From Coprobacter fastidiosus (lineage in GTDB: Bacteria > Bacteroidota > Bacteroidia > Bacteroidales > Coprobacteraceae), in assembly GCF_030296935.1 (NCBI RefSeq), contig NZ_AP028032.1:1054001-1118000 (forward strand): a DNA stretch of 64,000 nucleotides, written 5' to 3'. Position numbers and translations under genes: made by a program. This document shows, one piece after another, positions 1 to 9,192 of the stretch; position 1 is the first letter of the stretch; each line of letters begins with the position of its first letter. The notes beneath the pieces were generated by a model, which was not told where the DNA came from, did no database searches, and was given only the letters and a program-made list of their open reading frames with translations.

Positions 1-1209
1 AAAATGATCGTGTTTGAATGCCGGAAAACAATTGATATAGGGTTGCGGGTCAAAAATCATTTCTCCAGATTGGGCGCTTCTTAAATCAGCTAACATGCTT
101 TCTTTATTGACATTCGTTTTTACTCCTAAAAAAACAGATGCCCCCTCTTCGGCATCAAGCAAATAATAGCTTTCATCCTGAGTGTAAGGAATATTAAATC
201 TATCTCGTATATATTGAGTTGTTGGATGCACTTGTAAACTGAGATTCCCTCCACCTATAGTATCTAAGAAATCAAACCGTATCGGAAAATCCTGTCCGAA
301 ACGAGCTTCAACCGGTTCTCCAAGCAATTCGGAGGTTTTCAAATAAACTAAATTCACCGAAGGCATTTCAAAATCGGCACCATTTACTCGCAACATCAAG
401 CTATTCTCCTCCGGGACACAATCGAAACACCAACCGAAATTATCGGCATTTTTATCTAAATCACAAACATCCTTCATCCACTGACCTCCCCAAGGGGCCG
501 GATCAAAAAACGGAACAACTCTGAAAGGTCCCTCAATCGTCTTGGCAAGTCCCCGCATAAAAGTATCTTTACTTATCATCTTAGGAGTCAGTGGAATATT
601 CATATCCAACCAATAGCAGACTTTCTCATATATACTTTTTTTAAGAGTATCACACACCTGCCAATCACAAAAATACCCTCGCTTGTATTGCCGGGCTGGT
701 GATTCGTTTCGGACATCCACACCTAACGCTTTTATTTCATGACGACGAAAACGCTGTTGCAACTCCCAACGTGCAATATCTCCATATACCAACAAATCAG
801 CATCAGGGCAAATCCAAGAAGCTCCACACCCCAGAATAATTTTTATGCCTTTTTCAGAAGAAATCCGTTTACGGAAAGCCGAAACTTTTTCATGATCAAA
901 AAAATCGGAAATATTTAATCTTGTTCTATATCCGAACAATTCGTCATCAGTCACATACGGATAAGTCATATCGCGAACTTCATTTTCCGGTTTCATCAGA
1001 CATTCCGTATTTATACACAAATCAGGATGCAGATTTATTAAACATTCATACAACTTATCCAAGGAAACCCCGACATAACAATCCACAACTAATATAAAAT
1101 CCTTTTTTACAATTTCACGCTGCAATTGCGAAATTATATCCTCTATTCCTACCCATATCTCTCCCGTTATATTTGTTACCGGGAATTTATCATAATTTGA
1201 CCTTCTCAT
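1..1209 (-). CDS. Class I mannose-6-phosphate isomerase-like protein (3' end outside window)
   Basis: I translated this partial frame directly: 403 codons without a stop from an ATG at 1209, running off the left edge. The C-terminal half shows cupin-type phosphomannose isomerase signatures: Gln326-Val-His328-Pro, then Glu346 in QDES, then HDHF at the window edge. These match the zinc-binding pattern of the family, which interconverts mannose-6-P and fructose-6-P. The first ~220 residues are an extra N-terminal region seen in long Bacteroidetes members and not part of the classical cupin fold. There is no signal peptide, so it should be cytoplasmic. It sits 10 nt after the GH59 gene and is the last visible gene of the PUL operon, so it probably processes a released sugar phosphate. 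Family assignment is good; exact substrate is not proven. Confidence 0.75.
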   Translation of the reverse strand, partial: MRRSNYDKFPVTNITGEIWVGIEDIISQLQREIVKKDFILVVDCYVGVSLDKLYECLINLHPDLCINTECLMKPENEVRDMTYPYVTDDELFGYRTRLNISDFFDHEKVSAFRKRISSEKGIKIILGCGASWICPDADLLVYGDIARWELQQRFRRHEIKALGVDVRNESPARQYKRGYFCDWQVCDTLKKSIYEKVCYWLDMNIPLTPKMISKDTFMRGLAKTIEGPFRVVPFFDPAPWGGQWMKDVCDLDKNADNFGWCFDCVPEENSLMLRVNGADFEMPSVNLVYLKTSELLGEPVEARFGQDFPIRFDFLDTIGGGNLSLQVHPTTQYIRDRFNIPYTQDESYYLLDAEEGASVFLGVKTNVNKESMLADLRSAQSGEMIFDPQPYINCFPAFKHDHF

Positions 1210-1219
1210 ATAAATAAAT

Positions 1220-3166
1220 TCAATTCACATTTAATGGCCTTACCTGCAAATTATCAAAACATACTCTATTCCAATCAGATCCGACTCCAAAAAAACCTTT
1301 TACATAATTACGATCAGCCGGGATATCGGCCAATATACAATTATTGACTATGGCTCTGACTTCAGAGATTCCACATTCCAAAACAAAATGATTCCATGCA
1401 GAAGGATCAATTTCTATAACTCCCTCTTTTATAACTTTTTGATTTATAGATAATTTCCACTCCCCGCTATGTGTTATCTCTAATCCAACGCCGTGCGGAG
1501 CTGTATTGCTTTCGAACCATGACACTACTCCGAAAATCCGAGCACACCCTTGTTCTCCGATTTTAAAATCGGCAGATACAACATAATCACTACTGTTCGA
1601 CGATCCGGCCTGCGTATATGGTTCCGGATTATTCTTTCCCCAAGGATCCCAACAAATCAACGATTCTGTTATTTGCTGTTGCAATACTCGGTTGCCATCC
1701 GGCAACTTCACAACCTCAAAAGCTCCTCCCTGATCAGATAACCAGCGCGGAGTAATACGATTTTTCTCATACGACTCAAAATTCTCTGTATAATATGCAG
1801 GAAATTCTGACTTTGCAGGAATAGGATGAATAGCCTTTCCTTTCTTTTGCCCTACCGTATTTGTTAACGAATAAATAGCATCCGGTGCAAGGGTCAAAAT
1901 TAAACGCCCGTCCTTGACAGGGACAGATGTCTGTCGGATAAACTGATCTTTTTCATCACTTTTCCATAAACAAAATTCTGTTGAACCAATAAGAGAAACA
2001 TCCAGAACAAGAGTATCCGGTCTATTTCCGGTTACGATAATCATACTATACAATTCTTTTCTCGGATGCTTTAAAGTAACATATGACAATCCCGTATCGG
2101 TTTCACCACAAGCATCATCTAAATAACGCCATCCCGGATCTGCAAACTGCGTCGTATGAGCTATCGCCCAAATAGCCGGACGCACATCATAATAACCGCA
2201 CCACGGCATACGGGCTTCCATAGCTCCTACCCCATTCCAACTCACATTAGGGAAATATGCATCTACAGGACACCATATCAATGTTTTGACCGCACGACTC
2301 CGGATATAATTGCGATTCGTATTTCGCGCAAAAGTAAGAGCATCTTTCCAGTTTCCAGACAAAATAGATGCCTCACTTTCCCAAACAGGCATATCTAATG
2401 ATTTCACGTCCTGTGTAGCATCGACATTCAAATAATGATACCCCAGGATATCTATATTTTCTTTCAGAATCGAATCATTCAATAACTCTCTCGCATAACT
2501 CCACGGCTCATGATGTTCAGGTGAAGAGCAATACATATCATTACCGACTATTTTTACTTTTTTCAACCCGTTTTTATCTAAAACCGGACGTAAAATATTT
2601 ACGGCATAATTGCGGGATAAATCAGGTATATGTTTTTCATTCCACAATCCGCAATAAGCTATATCGATATTATGATAACGCTTCATTCCCTTTATATACG
2701 ATGCTAAATACTCTGCATTGTCCATAGAATAAAAACCTCCGTCAAACCACCCCGGAGCCCCCCACTGCAATATATCGAAAATTATATTTCGGTTTCTTTT
2801 CAAAGCCTCCCGTGCCAACCACCATTCGTAGCCTCTTTCAAAATAAAACCGGACCGGATTCTGCATCTCCTGCCTCGTACGTGCATGAGAAGGTTCTGTT
2901 CCACAAGTAGAATTTATATCTCCTCCAAGCTCAAATTTAAAATGTTGTAACGAAGCTCCAAAATGAGGTTTAAATAAAAAATCCAATATATCAGACCTGT
3001 ACGGTTCTGGATAATCAATAAGTAGACGTGACGAAGCACCAGCACTTACAGCACCAATACCTTCAAATTCCAATCCGGAACTTCCCCTATCTATTCGAAT
3101 TACAGTCTGAGCAAATATTCCGGAAATTCCAGCAACGAACAATAAAAAAATTAAATATCGTCTCAT
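1220..3166 (-). CDS. GH59 galactocerebrosidase-like beta-galactosidase, secreted
   Basis: The 648-residue protein begins with a signal peptide (about residues 1-19, ending IFAQ). The body aligns well, from memory, with mammalian galactosylceramidase: ELGGDINSTCGTEPSH (79-94), the acid/base motif LWNEK with Glu177, and the nucleophile motif VWESEAS with Glu265. The C-terminal ~180 residues resemble the lectin-like beta-sandwich of GALC. GH59 enzymes release beta-linked galactose. Its start overlaps the GH105 stop by 4 nt (ATGA), so translation is probably coupled. GH59 is an uncommon family in gut-type PULs. The natural substrate is likely a polysaccharide beta-galactoside rather than a sphingolipid, but that is inference. 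Confidence 0.85.
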   Translation of the reverse strand: MRRYLIFLLFVAGISGIFAQTVIRIDRGSSGLEFEGIGAVSAGASSRLLIDYPEPYRSDILDFLFKPHFGASLQHFKFELGGDINSTCGTEPSHARTRQEMQNPVRFYFERGYEWWLAREALKRNRNIIFDILQWGAPGWFDGGFYSMDNAEYLASYIKGMKRYHNIDIAYCGLWNEKHIPDLSRNYAVNILRPVLDKNGLKKVKIVGNDMYCSSPEHHEPWSYARELLNDSILKENIDILGYHYLNVDATQDVKSLDMPVWESEASILSGNWKDALTFARNTNRNYIRSRAVKTLIWCPVDAYFPNVSWNGVGAMEARMPWCGYYDVRPAIWAIAHTTQFADPGWRYLDDACGETDTGLSYVTLKHPRKELYSMIIVTGNRPDTLVLDVSLIGSTEFCLWKSDEKDQFIRQTSVPVKDGRLILTLAPDAIYSLTNTVGQKKGKAIHPIPAKSEFPAYYTENFESYEKNRITPRWLSDQGGAFEVVKLPDGNRVLQQQITESLICWDPWGKNNPEPYTQAGSSNSSDYVVSADFKIGEQGCARIFGVVSWFESNTAPHGVGLEITHSGEWKLSINQKVIKEGVIEIDPSAWNHFVLECGISEVRAIVNNCILADIPADRNYVKGFFGVGSDWNRVCFDNLQVRPLNVN

Positions 3167-4275
3167 TTCTCCATAAGCATTCTATAAATTTCAGTACCAG
3201 CCAATAGAAAAGCCCCCGTGCCATATACTTCTGTCATATCTGCCGATACTCTTTGAGGATCAGATCCGATGGCCTGCACCCAACCTAATTTCCCATCCGG
3301 ATGTACTGCCCGCACAAGGGCACTCCACCCTTTTTCCATTATAGGAAAATATTTCTTTTCAGGCAGATATCCACGACGAATTCCCCAAGCCAAACCATAT
3401 ACAAAAAAGGCCGTAGAACTTGTTTCAGGCATTCGGTATGTTTCTGTATCAAGCATACTGGCATGCCAATATCCTTCATCATCCTGTAATCCGGCAACAC
3501 GTTTCATAAGCTGCTGATATAAAGTTATATACTTTAATCGTGTCGGATAATTTTCCGGTAATTGGTCTATAATTACGGCCAGAGCCCCCGCTACCCAACC
3601 ATTACCTCGTCCCCAAAAAACTGGAGCTCCATTCTTTTCACGCATTGACAAATAACGGGTATCTCTATAAAAAAGATTCTCTTTGCGGTCATATAGAAGC
3701 TCTACGGTTTCCCAAAACTCTTTTTCCATAAAATTCCAATACCGTATGTCACCCGTAATCTTTCCCATACGTGCATATACGGTAGGAGCCATAAACAAAG
3801 CATCACACCAGCACCAACGATCATGGGAATGCGGAGCCTCATAAGTCAGTTTTGCCTTTGAAGGATGATTCATTACCCACTCCAAACGGGCTTCTGTAGG
3901 TTGAAGCATTACCGGATCTTTATATTTTTCATATAACTGACAATAAAGCTGCGACACACAAATATCATCAGCAAAATACATACCCTTTGCCGGATGCCAC
4001 CGTTCTTTTGCAGCAATTTTCTTCAACCATTCAAAATAAGAGTCGTCTTTCCACAATGAAGCCCATTCCGCCATTCCGATATACATTACTCCGTTAGTCC
4101 ACATTACAGGAGTATGCGTCCATTTATGTAAATGTCGAGGATAATCCGCTATTTGCCAATCGGCAACACGTTTCATTACACTCATTAATGAATCGGGAGA
4201 AATTTTCGTATTTCCAGCTTTCATATACCCTACAAAAAAGATGCAGAATAATAAGCATACATATCTCAGTCTCAT
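3163..4275 (-). CDS. GH105 unsaturated uronyl hydrolase
   Basis: The 370-residue protein has an N-terminal hydrophobic signal (about 1-20) and the (alpha/alpha)6-barrel signature of GH105/GH88 (YteR/YesR-like). Visible marks are TNGVMYIGMAEW (60-71), FADDICVSQLY (101-111) and WCDALFMAPT (156-165), where Asp158 corresponds to the expected catalytic Asp. GWVAGALA and an HPDGKLGW-like stretch follow. The family hydrates and removes the delta-4,5-unsaturated uronic acid left by polysaccharide lyases. That fits the heparinase II/III-type lyase encoded at 11188-13137 in the same operon. The gene overlaps GH59 by 4 nt and lies 19 nt after the sulfatase. GH88 is the main alternative, but overall motif order favours GH105. 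Confidence 0.85.
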   Translation of the reverse strand: MRLRYVCLLFCIFFVGYMKAGNTKISPDSLMSVMKRVADWQIADYPRHLHKWTHTPVMWTNGVMYIGMAEWASLWKDDSYFEWLKKIAAKERWHPAKGMYFADDICVSQLYCQLYEKYKDPVMLQPTEARLEWVMNHPSKAKLTYEAPHSHDRWCWCDALFMAPTVYARMGKITGDIRYWNFMEKEFWETVELLYDRKENLFYRDTRYLSMREKNGAPVFWGRGNGWVAGALAVIIDQLPENYPTRLKYITLYQQLMKRVAGLQDDEGYWHASMLDTETYRMPETSSTAFFVYGLAWGIRRGYLPEKKYFPIMEKGWSALVRAVHPDGKLGWVQAIGSDPQRVSADMTEVYGTGAFLLAGTEIYRMLMEK

Positions 4276-4294
4276 AACTCAATTATATTTCATT

Positions 4295-5821
4295 TCAATA
4301 TTTTATTTCCTTATAATCCGGATTATATACAGGCATTTTTGCAGCACATGAGCACAACCATTCCTGCAGTTCTTTCTGTAAAGACAAAGCTCTTTCCTTT
4401 TGAGTTTCCGCCAAATTTTCCTTTTCAGAAATATCCATTTTAAGATTATATAATTCTATATGATCATCCTCATAAAACCATATTAACTTATAATCTCCTT
4501 TACGTATAGCTCCTGCCGGAGAATCACCTTTACCTCCATAATGAGGATAATGAAAATAAATAGCTCCCCGGTCAAAGACCGTATTCCCTTTCAATAAAGG
4601 TACAAGACTTACTCCATCTTTATGCTGGTAGGGTTTCAAAGTCGCTCCGGTAAGCTCCAGTATAGTAGGATAAAAATCCGTAGAAGAAACTGGAGTTTTA
4701 CAAATCCCAGCCGAACCTTTCATATAAGGAGTCTTAATAATATAGGGGACCCGTATCCCGCCTTCATACAGCCAGCCTTTTCCTCCCCGTAACGGGAAAT
4801 TAGAAGTAGGAGAACCTTCAGCTGTAGATAAACCACCATTGTCAGAAACTAAGCAAACGACCATATTATCATATAAGCCCTCTTTTTTTAAATAATCTAA
4901 AACTTTCCCCACATTTTCATCCATACTCCATATCAATGCAGCATATTCGGCATCACTCTGTATCGTACGTTCTTTCCAATGCCAAGCTCTATATGGAGTA
5001 TTCCGTATCCAATCTTTATTTGTCGTAAAAGGTGAGATCGTATCCAAACCCATTTTCCGAGCCTTCTTCTCGAAATATTTCGTAACCTCAGGTTTCGCCT
5101 CTATCGGAGTATGCACTGCATAAAACGACAAGAAAAGAAAGAAAGGTGATCTTCCTGCCGAATCCATTAGTTTCAAACATTCATCTCCTAAACGATCCGT
5201 AAGGTACTCTCCATCCGGACCGTCCGATAACATCGGATTATGATAGGGAGAGAAATATGCTCCCCGTCCTCCTTTCTTCCGGACATCCCCGTTAGGTTTT
5301 CCCATTAACCATCCCCCGATATTCACATCAAAACCTTGATATTGAGGATAGAATAAAGAATCTTCAGCACAATGCCATTTCCCGACATAAAATGTTTTAT
5401 ACCCTTGTTCCCTTAATGCTTCTCCGATAGTAACTTCCTCAAGCGGCATATTCAACGGCATCTCAGGAGACAACATTTTATATTTGCTCAGTTTCTGTTT
5501 ATCCAGGCCATATTGATAACCCGGAATCCAATCGGTGATCCCCGTTCGTGCGGGATTCTTACCTGTCATTATACTTACCCTTGCAGGAGAACTTACCGGA
5601 GCTGCGGCATATCCGTCCGTAAAAATCACTCCGTCTGCAGCAAGTTTGTCTATATTGGGAGTTTCATAAAAACGGCTTCCATTGTACCCGACATCTGCCC
5701 ATCCATAATCATCCACAACTATGAACACGACATTCGGACGAGTCTGGGTTTGAGCCGTAAGCGGAAAAAATAACAATCCCGCCACCGGAAATAACGCAGA
5801 AGAAGAAACCGGATATTTCAT
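4295..5821 (-). CDS. Serine-type S1 family sulfatase
   Basis: The 508-residue protein has a signal peptide (about 1-23). The arylsulfatase fold is shown by the metal-binding VVDDYGWADVG (Asp37, Asp38), the formylglycine motif S-S-P-A-R at 77-81 followed by VSIMTGKNPARTG, YVGKWH, and a DNGG motif with C-terminal ELYNL. The modified residue would be Ser77, not Cys, so activation needs a radical-SAM anaerobic sulfatase-maturing enzyme, which is not in this window. The enzyme would hydrolyse a sulfate ester from the PUL glycan in the periplasm or at the surface. It is the only sulfatase in the locus. Sub-family and the sulfated position cannot be decided by eye. Confidence 0.88.
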   Translation of the reverse strand: MKYPVSSSALFPVAGLLFFPLTAQTQTRPNVVFIVVDDYGWADVGYNGSRFYETPNIDKLAADGVIFTDGYAAAPVSSPARVSIMTGKNPARTGITDWIPGYQYGLDKQKLSKYKMLSPEMPLNMPLEEVTIGEALREQGYKTFYVGKWHCAEDSLFYPQYQGFDVNIGGWLMGKPNGDVRKKGGRGAYFSPYHNPMLSDGPDGEYLTDRLGDECLKLMDSAGRSPFFLFLSFYAVHTPIEAKPEVTKYFEKKARKMGLDTISPFTTNKDWIRNTPYRAWHWKERTIQSDAEYAALIWSMDENVGKVLDYLKKEGLYDNMVVCLVSDNGGLSTAEGSPTSNFPLRGGKGWLYEGGIRVPYIIKTPYMKGSAGICKTPVSSTDFYPTILELTGATLKPYQHKDGVSLVPLLKGNTVFDRGAIYFHYPHYGGKGDSPAGAIRKGDYKLIWFYEDDHIELYNLKMDISEKENLAETQKERALSLQKELQEWLCSCAAKMPVYNPDYKEIKY

Positions 5822-5833
5822 AAAACCAGATTT

Positions 5834-7588
5834 TTAAAGCAAACTTTTCCAATTCCCGCTACAATAAGCAACAACCAATTTTTGTTGCAGGTCTTTATCT
5901 CCTGTGCGAAGACCGTAATTCATCAAATCTTGAAACAGATAATATTGCAGCCAATATCCGCGATGATATTTTTCACGCATCGAAAGTGCTTCTATCCACC
6001 ATGCATACCAAGAGGTATTCAACCCGTATTTGTGTGCTACACGTACGGCTGTTTGTGCACGTTCCCATATTCCGTCCGACATACGTTTCATCATTTTAGT
6101 ATAATCTCTGTATGTAAACGACGAAACATCGATCAGTTTAGCTCTATCATCAATTCCTAAAGCTTTCAAATCAAATACAGTCTCGAACTTCCCGTCACCA
6201 TCCATATCGTATTCTACATAATCCAGAAATCCATTACCGTTTTTATCTGTATATTTTACCGTTGCGAACTTTTTAGGATTTTTATTGATCCAAAGACGAT
6301 CCCAACCTTGATAATATTCCGTATTCTGATCTACACGCCAGCACCCCCATTCAGCTCCATATAAATGTAAACGACCATCTAAAGGACTAATATATAAATT
6401 ACCTTTTCCCGAACAGTCCATATCCCATTCCCCTCGGTCTCCGGCCGCATCAGCCTGTGTATTATGGTCTAATCCTCCATTTCCCGCCCCTACCTTGAAA
6501 GGATCACGGGCTTCATAAAACTCAACACGCTCCCAACGATGACAATCATCATCTTCATCATAAACGAAATGAGCGCTTTCCCATTTTCCTCTATTGAAAA
6601 TCAGATCGAATGCATTTTTATGATCAGGATAAATCAATTCATCCATTTGACGCCAACGCGGATCCATAAAAAATTTATCAGCTTCGGGCAAACCTCTCAT
6701 ATTCTTAAATACATGAACCTGATCCATATAATCAAATCCGCCTCCTCGAAGACCTAAAGTAAAATCGAAATCGAAATCATTTCCCGGAGCATTATCATTA
6801 TCCAAATCTACAGAAATGGACACCCAATCGATTACTCCTTCCAACTGCATATTTACATAATCATTCCAAGACGCTTTCTCATCCTTAGTACTCGGGGAAT
6901 CCAACAAACGAACGGCAATCTCCGAAAGGCCATCTTTATCCGGATCATAAAACAAAAATGGATTCTCCCAATTAAGTCTTAAATCCCCCATATTATAGGT
7001 AGCCACATGCATTTTGGTAAATGCAGATTGTCCGCTATAATCCGTATAGAACGCTGCTCGTCCGCTTTTATTCCAGCTTTTTATTTGATAAGTATTCCAA
7101 TCAATATAATTAAAAATATTGTCTTTATCCGTATCTAACAAAATCATCACATGCCCATTCGGCCATACTTCTGTAGCATGCACGGCCGGATAATCCATCA
7201 CAATCTGCAGATCGGCTTTTCCATCATTATCGCTATCAACCCAATCGATTACCAAATCTCCGTCACCGCCATATATGCCATCTTTATTTCGGTCTATCAA
7301 TAAACAGTCATTATCCATATCGCCTTCGATGTCCGTCCATTTCATATCTCGGTCATCATCGATCCAAAGAATAGGAACACTATCACCTGTCATAGAATAG
7401 ATAGCCTCCGGCTTCCCGTCACCATTCAAATCCTCCAGTTTCGGTTTAAAACCGGGAGGGGGTAACGGCATCCGAAACGATGCGATACAAGACTCTTTCA
7501 CACTCTTCATTTGAGCATGCGACACGCTGTTTATTCCCCAAAAGAACAAACCTATGCTCATTACAATACAAGCACTTAACCTATTCAT
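5834..7588 (-). CDS. Secreted PUL protein with many Asp-rich Ca-binding-like loops, function unknown
   Basis: The 584-residue protein starts with a signal peptide (about 1-25). I do not recognise an enzyme family. It contains numerous DxDxDG-type loops: DLNGDGKPEA, DRNKDGIYGGDGD, DSDNDGKAD, DTDKDN, DPDKDGLSE, DKNGNGFLDYVEYDMDGDG. These resemble dockerin, EF-hand or FG-GAP calcium-binding loops distributed along the N-terminal and middle regions. The C-terminal ~100 residues are helical, aromatic-rich (WYAWWIEAL, YWLQYYLFQDL) and contain no such loops. It is in the middle of the enzyme operon, 8 nt after GH30 and 12 nt before the sulfatase, so a catalytic or binding role on the same glycan is likely. 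Whether it is an undescribed lyase or hydrolase is open. Confidence 0.6.
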   Translation of the reverse strand: MNRLSACIVMSIGLFFWGINSVSHAQMKSVKESCIASFRMPLPPPGFKPKLEDLNGDGKPEAIYSMTGDSVPILWIDDDRDMKWTDIEGDMDNDCLLIDRNKDGIYGGDGDLVIDWVDSDNDGKADLQIVMDYPAVHATEVWPNGHVMILLDTDKDNIFNYIDWNTYQIKSWNKSGRAAFYTDYSGQSAFTKMHVATYNMGDLRLNWENPFLFYDPDKDGLSEIAVRLLDSPSTKDEKASWNDYVNMQLEGVIDWVSISVDLDNDNAPGNDFDFDFTLGLRGGGFDYMDQVHVFKNMRGLPEADKFFMDPRWRQMDELIYPDHKNAFDLIFNRGKWESAHFVYDEDDDCHRWERVEFYEARDPFKVGAGNGGLDHNTQADAAGDRGEWDMDCSGKGNLYISPLDGRLHLYGAEWGCWRVDQNTEYYQGWDRLWINKNPKKFATVKYTDKNGNGFLDYVEYDMDGDGKFETVFDLKALGIDDRAKLIDVSSFTYRDYTKMMKRMSDGIWERAQTAVRVAHKYGLNTSWYAWWIEALSMREKYHRGYWLQYYLFQDLMNYGLRTGDKDLQQKLVVAYCSGNWKSLL

Positions 7589-7596
7589 AATATAAC

Positions 7597-9180
7597 TTAT
7601 TTCATTTCGGATACTAAAGTCACTAACGATCGAGCAGGAATAACGACCTTATTTCCGACATTACCTTTATATGATAAATCACACTCTTCAGAAGTAATAT
7701 ACTGTTTATATTTTACTGAAGCAACCTTCTTATTTCCTTTGAACTGAATATTCACAATATTTTCATCCTGAGCGAAATTGATAAAAACCAAAACCATTTT
7801 ACCAGAAATCGGATCTTTATAAGCAGACACCATCAGCGATCGCACCGATTCTTCATCCGAAACTCCTTGCAAATTCGCAGAAATTCTCTGCATACCGGGA
7901 CGAACAAACAGACTGTAATTTCCTAAAGCCCACATTAGTTTTGACGTTCTGTACACTCCGTCATATTTACAAGATTCTACTAACGGATTATCAAGCGAAT
8001 TAGCTCCTTGAGGCGACCTTCCATCATCGATATAAATCAGACCGTCTTTATAATCCCATTCCGAAAAAGCAGTCCAAAACTGCCAAGAAGCCGCATTCGC
8101 ATAAACTAGATCACTATGAATAACACGCGCTACATATAAGGCCGTATTCATCCCTATATCTCGTTTTCCACCGCCATACGGATTATCATCATTTTTCTCC
8201 ATAGGGCAATATTCGGTCTGCCAATAAGCTGTACCGGGTAAATCCGTTTTTATTTTACGATTCAATCGTTTTCTCCAACTGATTAAGGAATCCAACGACC
8301 ATGTTGACCAATAAGAATGTCCCGAAACAATAGGAGCGACATTTTGCAGTCCAGATATGCTATATTTTCCATCGGTAGCAAATATTTCTTCTATTTGATT
8401 ACTTCTCAACGGATTATCTTTCACCCGTTCATATAAATAATTAATACAACCTGCTTCTCCAAAAACTACACGAGTATTCCCATTTATTTTTTTCAATTCT
8501 TTATCCAGACACCGGATCAAACGGCAACACTCTTCATTAGTCATTTGCATACCTTCCTGACCTGCATGAATCCAATTCCATTGAGGTTCATTAATAGGAC
8601 TCAAATAGTCAAGTCCCAATTTTTCGCAAACGACAGCCATAAAATGAGCATAATCGACATATTTATCAGGTCTCAAATTAGCATAAGGTGTAGGCTCACT
8701 AGCCCGCGCCATTCCATTTTTCGACATAAATACAGGTGCCGAAATAGAAAAACCTAAGGTATAAGGAACTTTTCTCTCCCGGGCAGCTTGCAAAAACCAT
8801 CTCTGTCCTTCTTGTTTTGACCAGTCCCAATTTCCCAAAGAATCTAAAAAACATTCGGTTCTACGCCATTCCGACGCTACGCCACCTCTCTCTCCAGCCT
8901 CATGGCTTCCCGAACCTATATTAAAACGCCAAAGCGTTAATCCTATCCCACGGGGATTTCCTTTGTCATCAAAATCGGAACTGAACAGATAATCGGCAAT
9001 GGCATTTCTTTTTTCTAAAGGCCAATTTTTCCCGATATATTGGGTACGCCAGCAATCAGAAGCACCGAAACTGTGAATTGTCTGATGCACTTCATTAGGG
9101 AATACGACAACAGTATTCTCTTTTGAAAAAGCAAATGTGAACAAACTGCAAAGAAGAATAAATAACAACGACCTTTTCAT
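7597..9180 (-). CDS. GH30 family glycoside hydrolase, secreted
   Basis: The 527-residue protein has a signal peptide (1-19). The GH30 clan-A barrel is shown by HSFGASDCWRTQ (36-47), LWRFNIGSGS, the acid/base motif SPINEPQW with Glu198 and the nucleophile motif YWQTEY with Glu323. The C-terminal beta-domain typical of GH30 is present (MVSAYKDP, VIPARSLVTLV). The family includes endo-beta-1,6-galactanases, beta-glucosidases, beta-fucosidases and xylanases. The bacterial HSFGASD start resembles the galactanase-like groups, but I cannot assign a subfamily. It closely resembles the GH30 module of the protein at 17633-20806, sharing GASD, RFNIG, the RRTECFL stretch, NEPQW and YWQTEY. Confidence 0.85.
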   Translation of the reverse strand: MKRSLLFILLCSLFTFAFSKENTVVVFPNEVHQTIHSFGASDCWRTQYIGKNWPLEKRNAIADYLFSSDFDDKGNPRGIGLTLWRFNIGSGSHEAGERGGVASEWRRTECFLDSLGNWDWSKQEGQRWFLQAARERKVPYTLGFSISAPVFMSKNGMARASEPTPYANLRPDKYVDYAHFMAVVCEKLGLDYLSPINEPQWNWIHAGQEGMQMTNEECCRLIRCLDKELKKINGNTRVVFGEAGCINYLYERVKDNPLRSNQIEEIFATDGKYSISGLQNVAPIVSGHSYWSTWSLDSLISWRKRLNRKIKTDLPGTAYWQTEYCPMEKNDDNPYGGGKRDIGMNTALYVARVIHSDLVYANAASWQFWTAFSEWDYKDGLIYIDDGRSPQGANSLDNPLVESCKYDGVYRTSKLMWALGNYSLFVRPGMQRISANLQGVSDEESVRSLMVSAYKDPISGKMVLVFINFAQDENIVNIQFKGNKKVASVKYKQYITSEECDLSYKGNVGNKVVIPARSLVTLVSEMK

Positions 9181-9192
9181 ACTACCTACATT

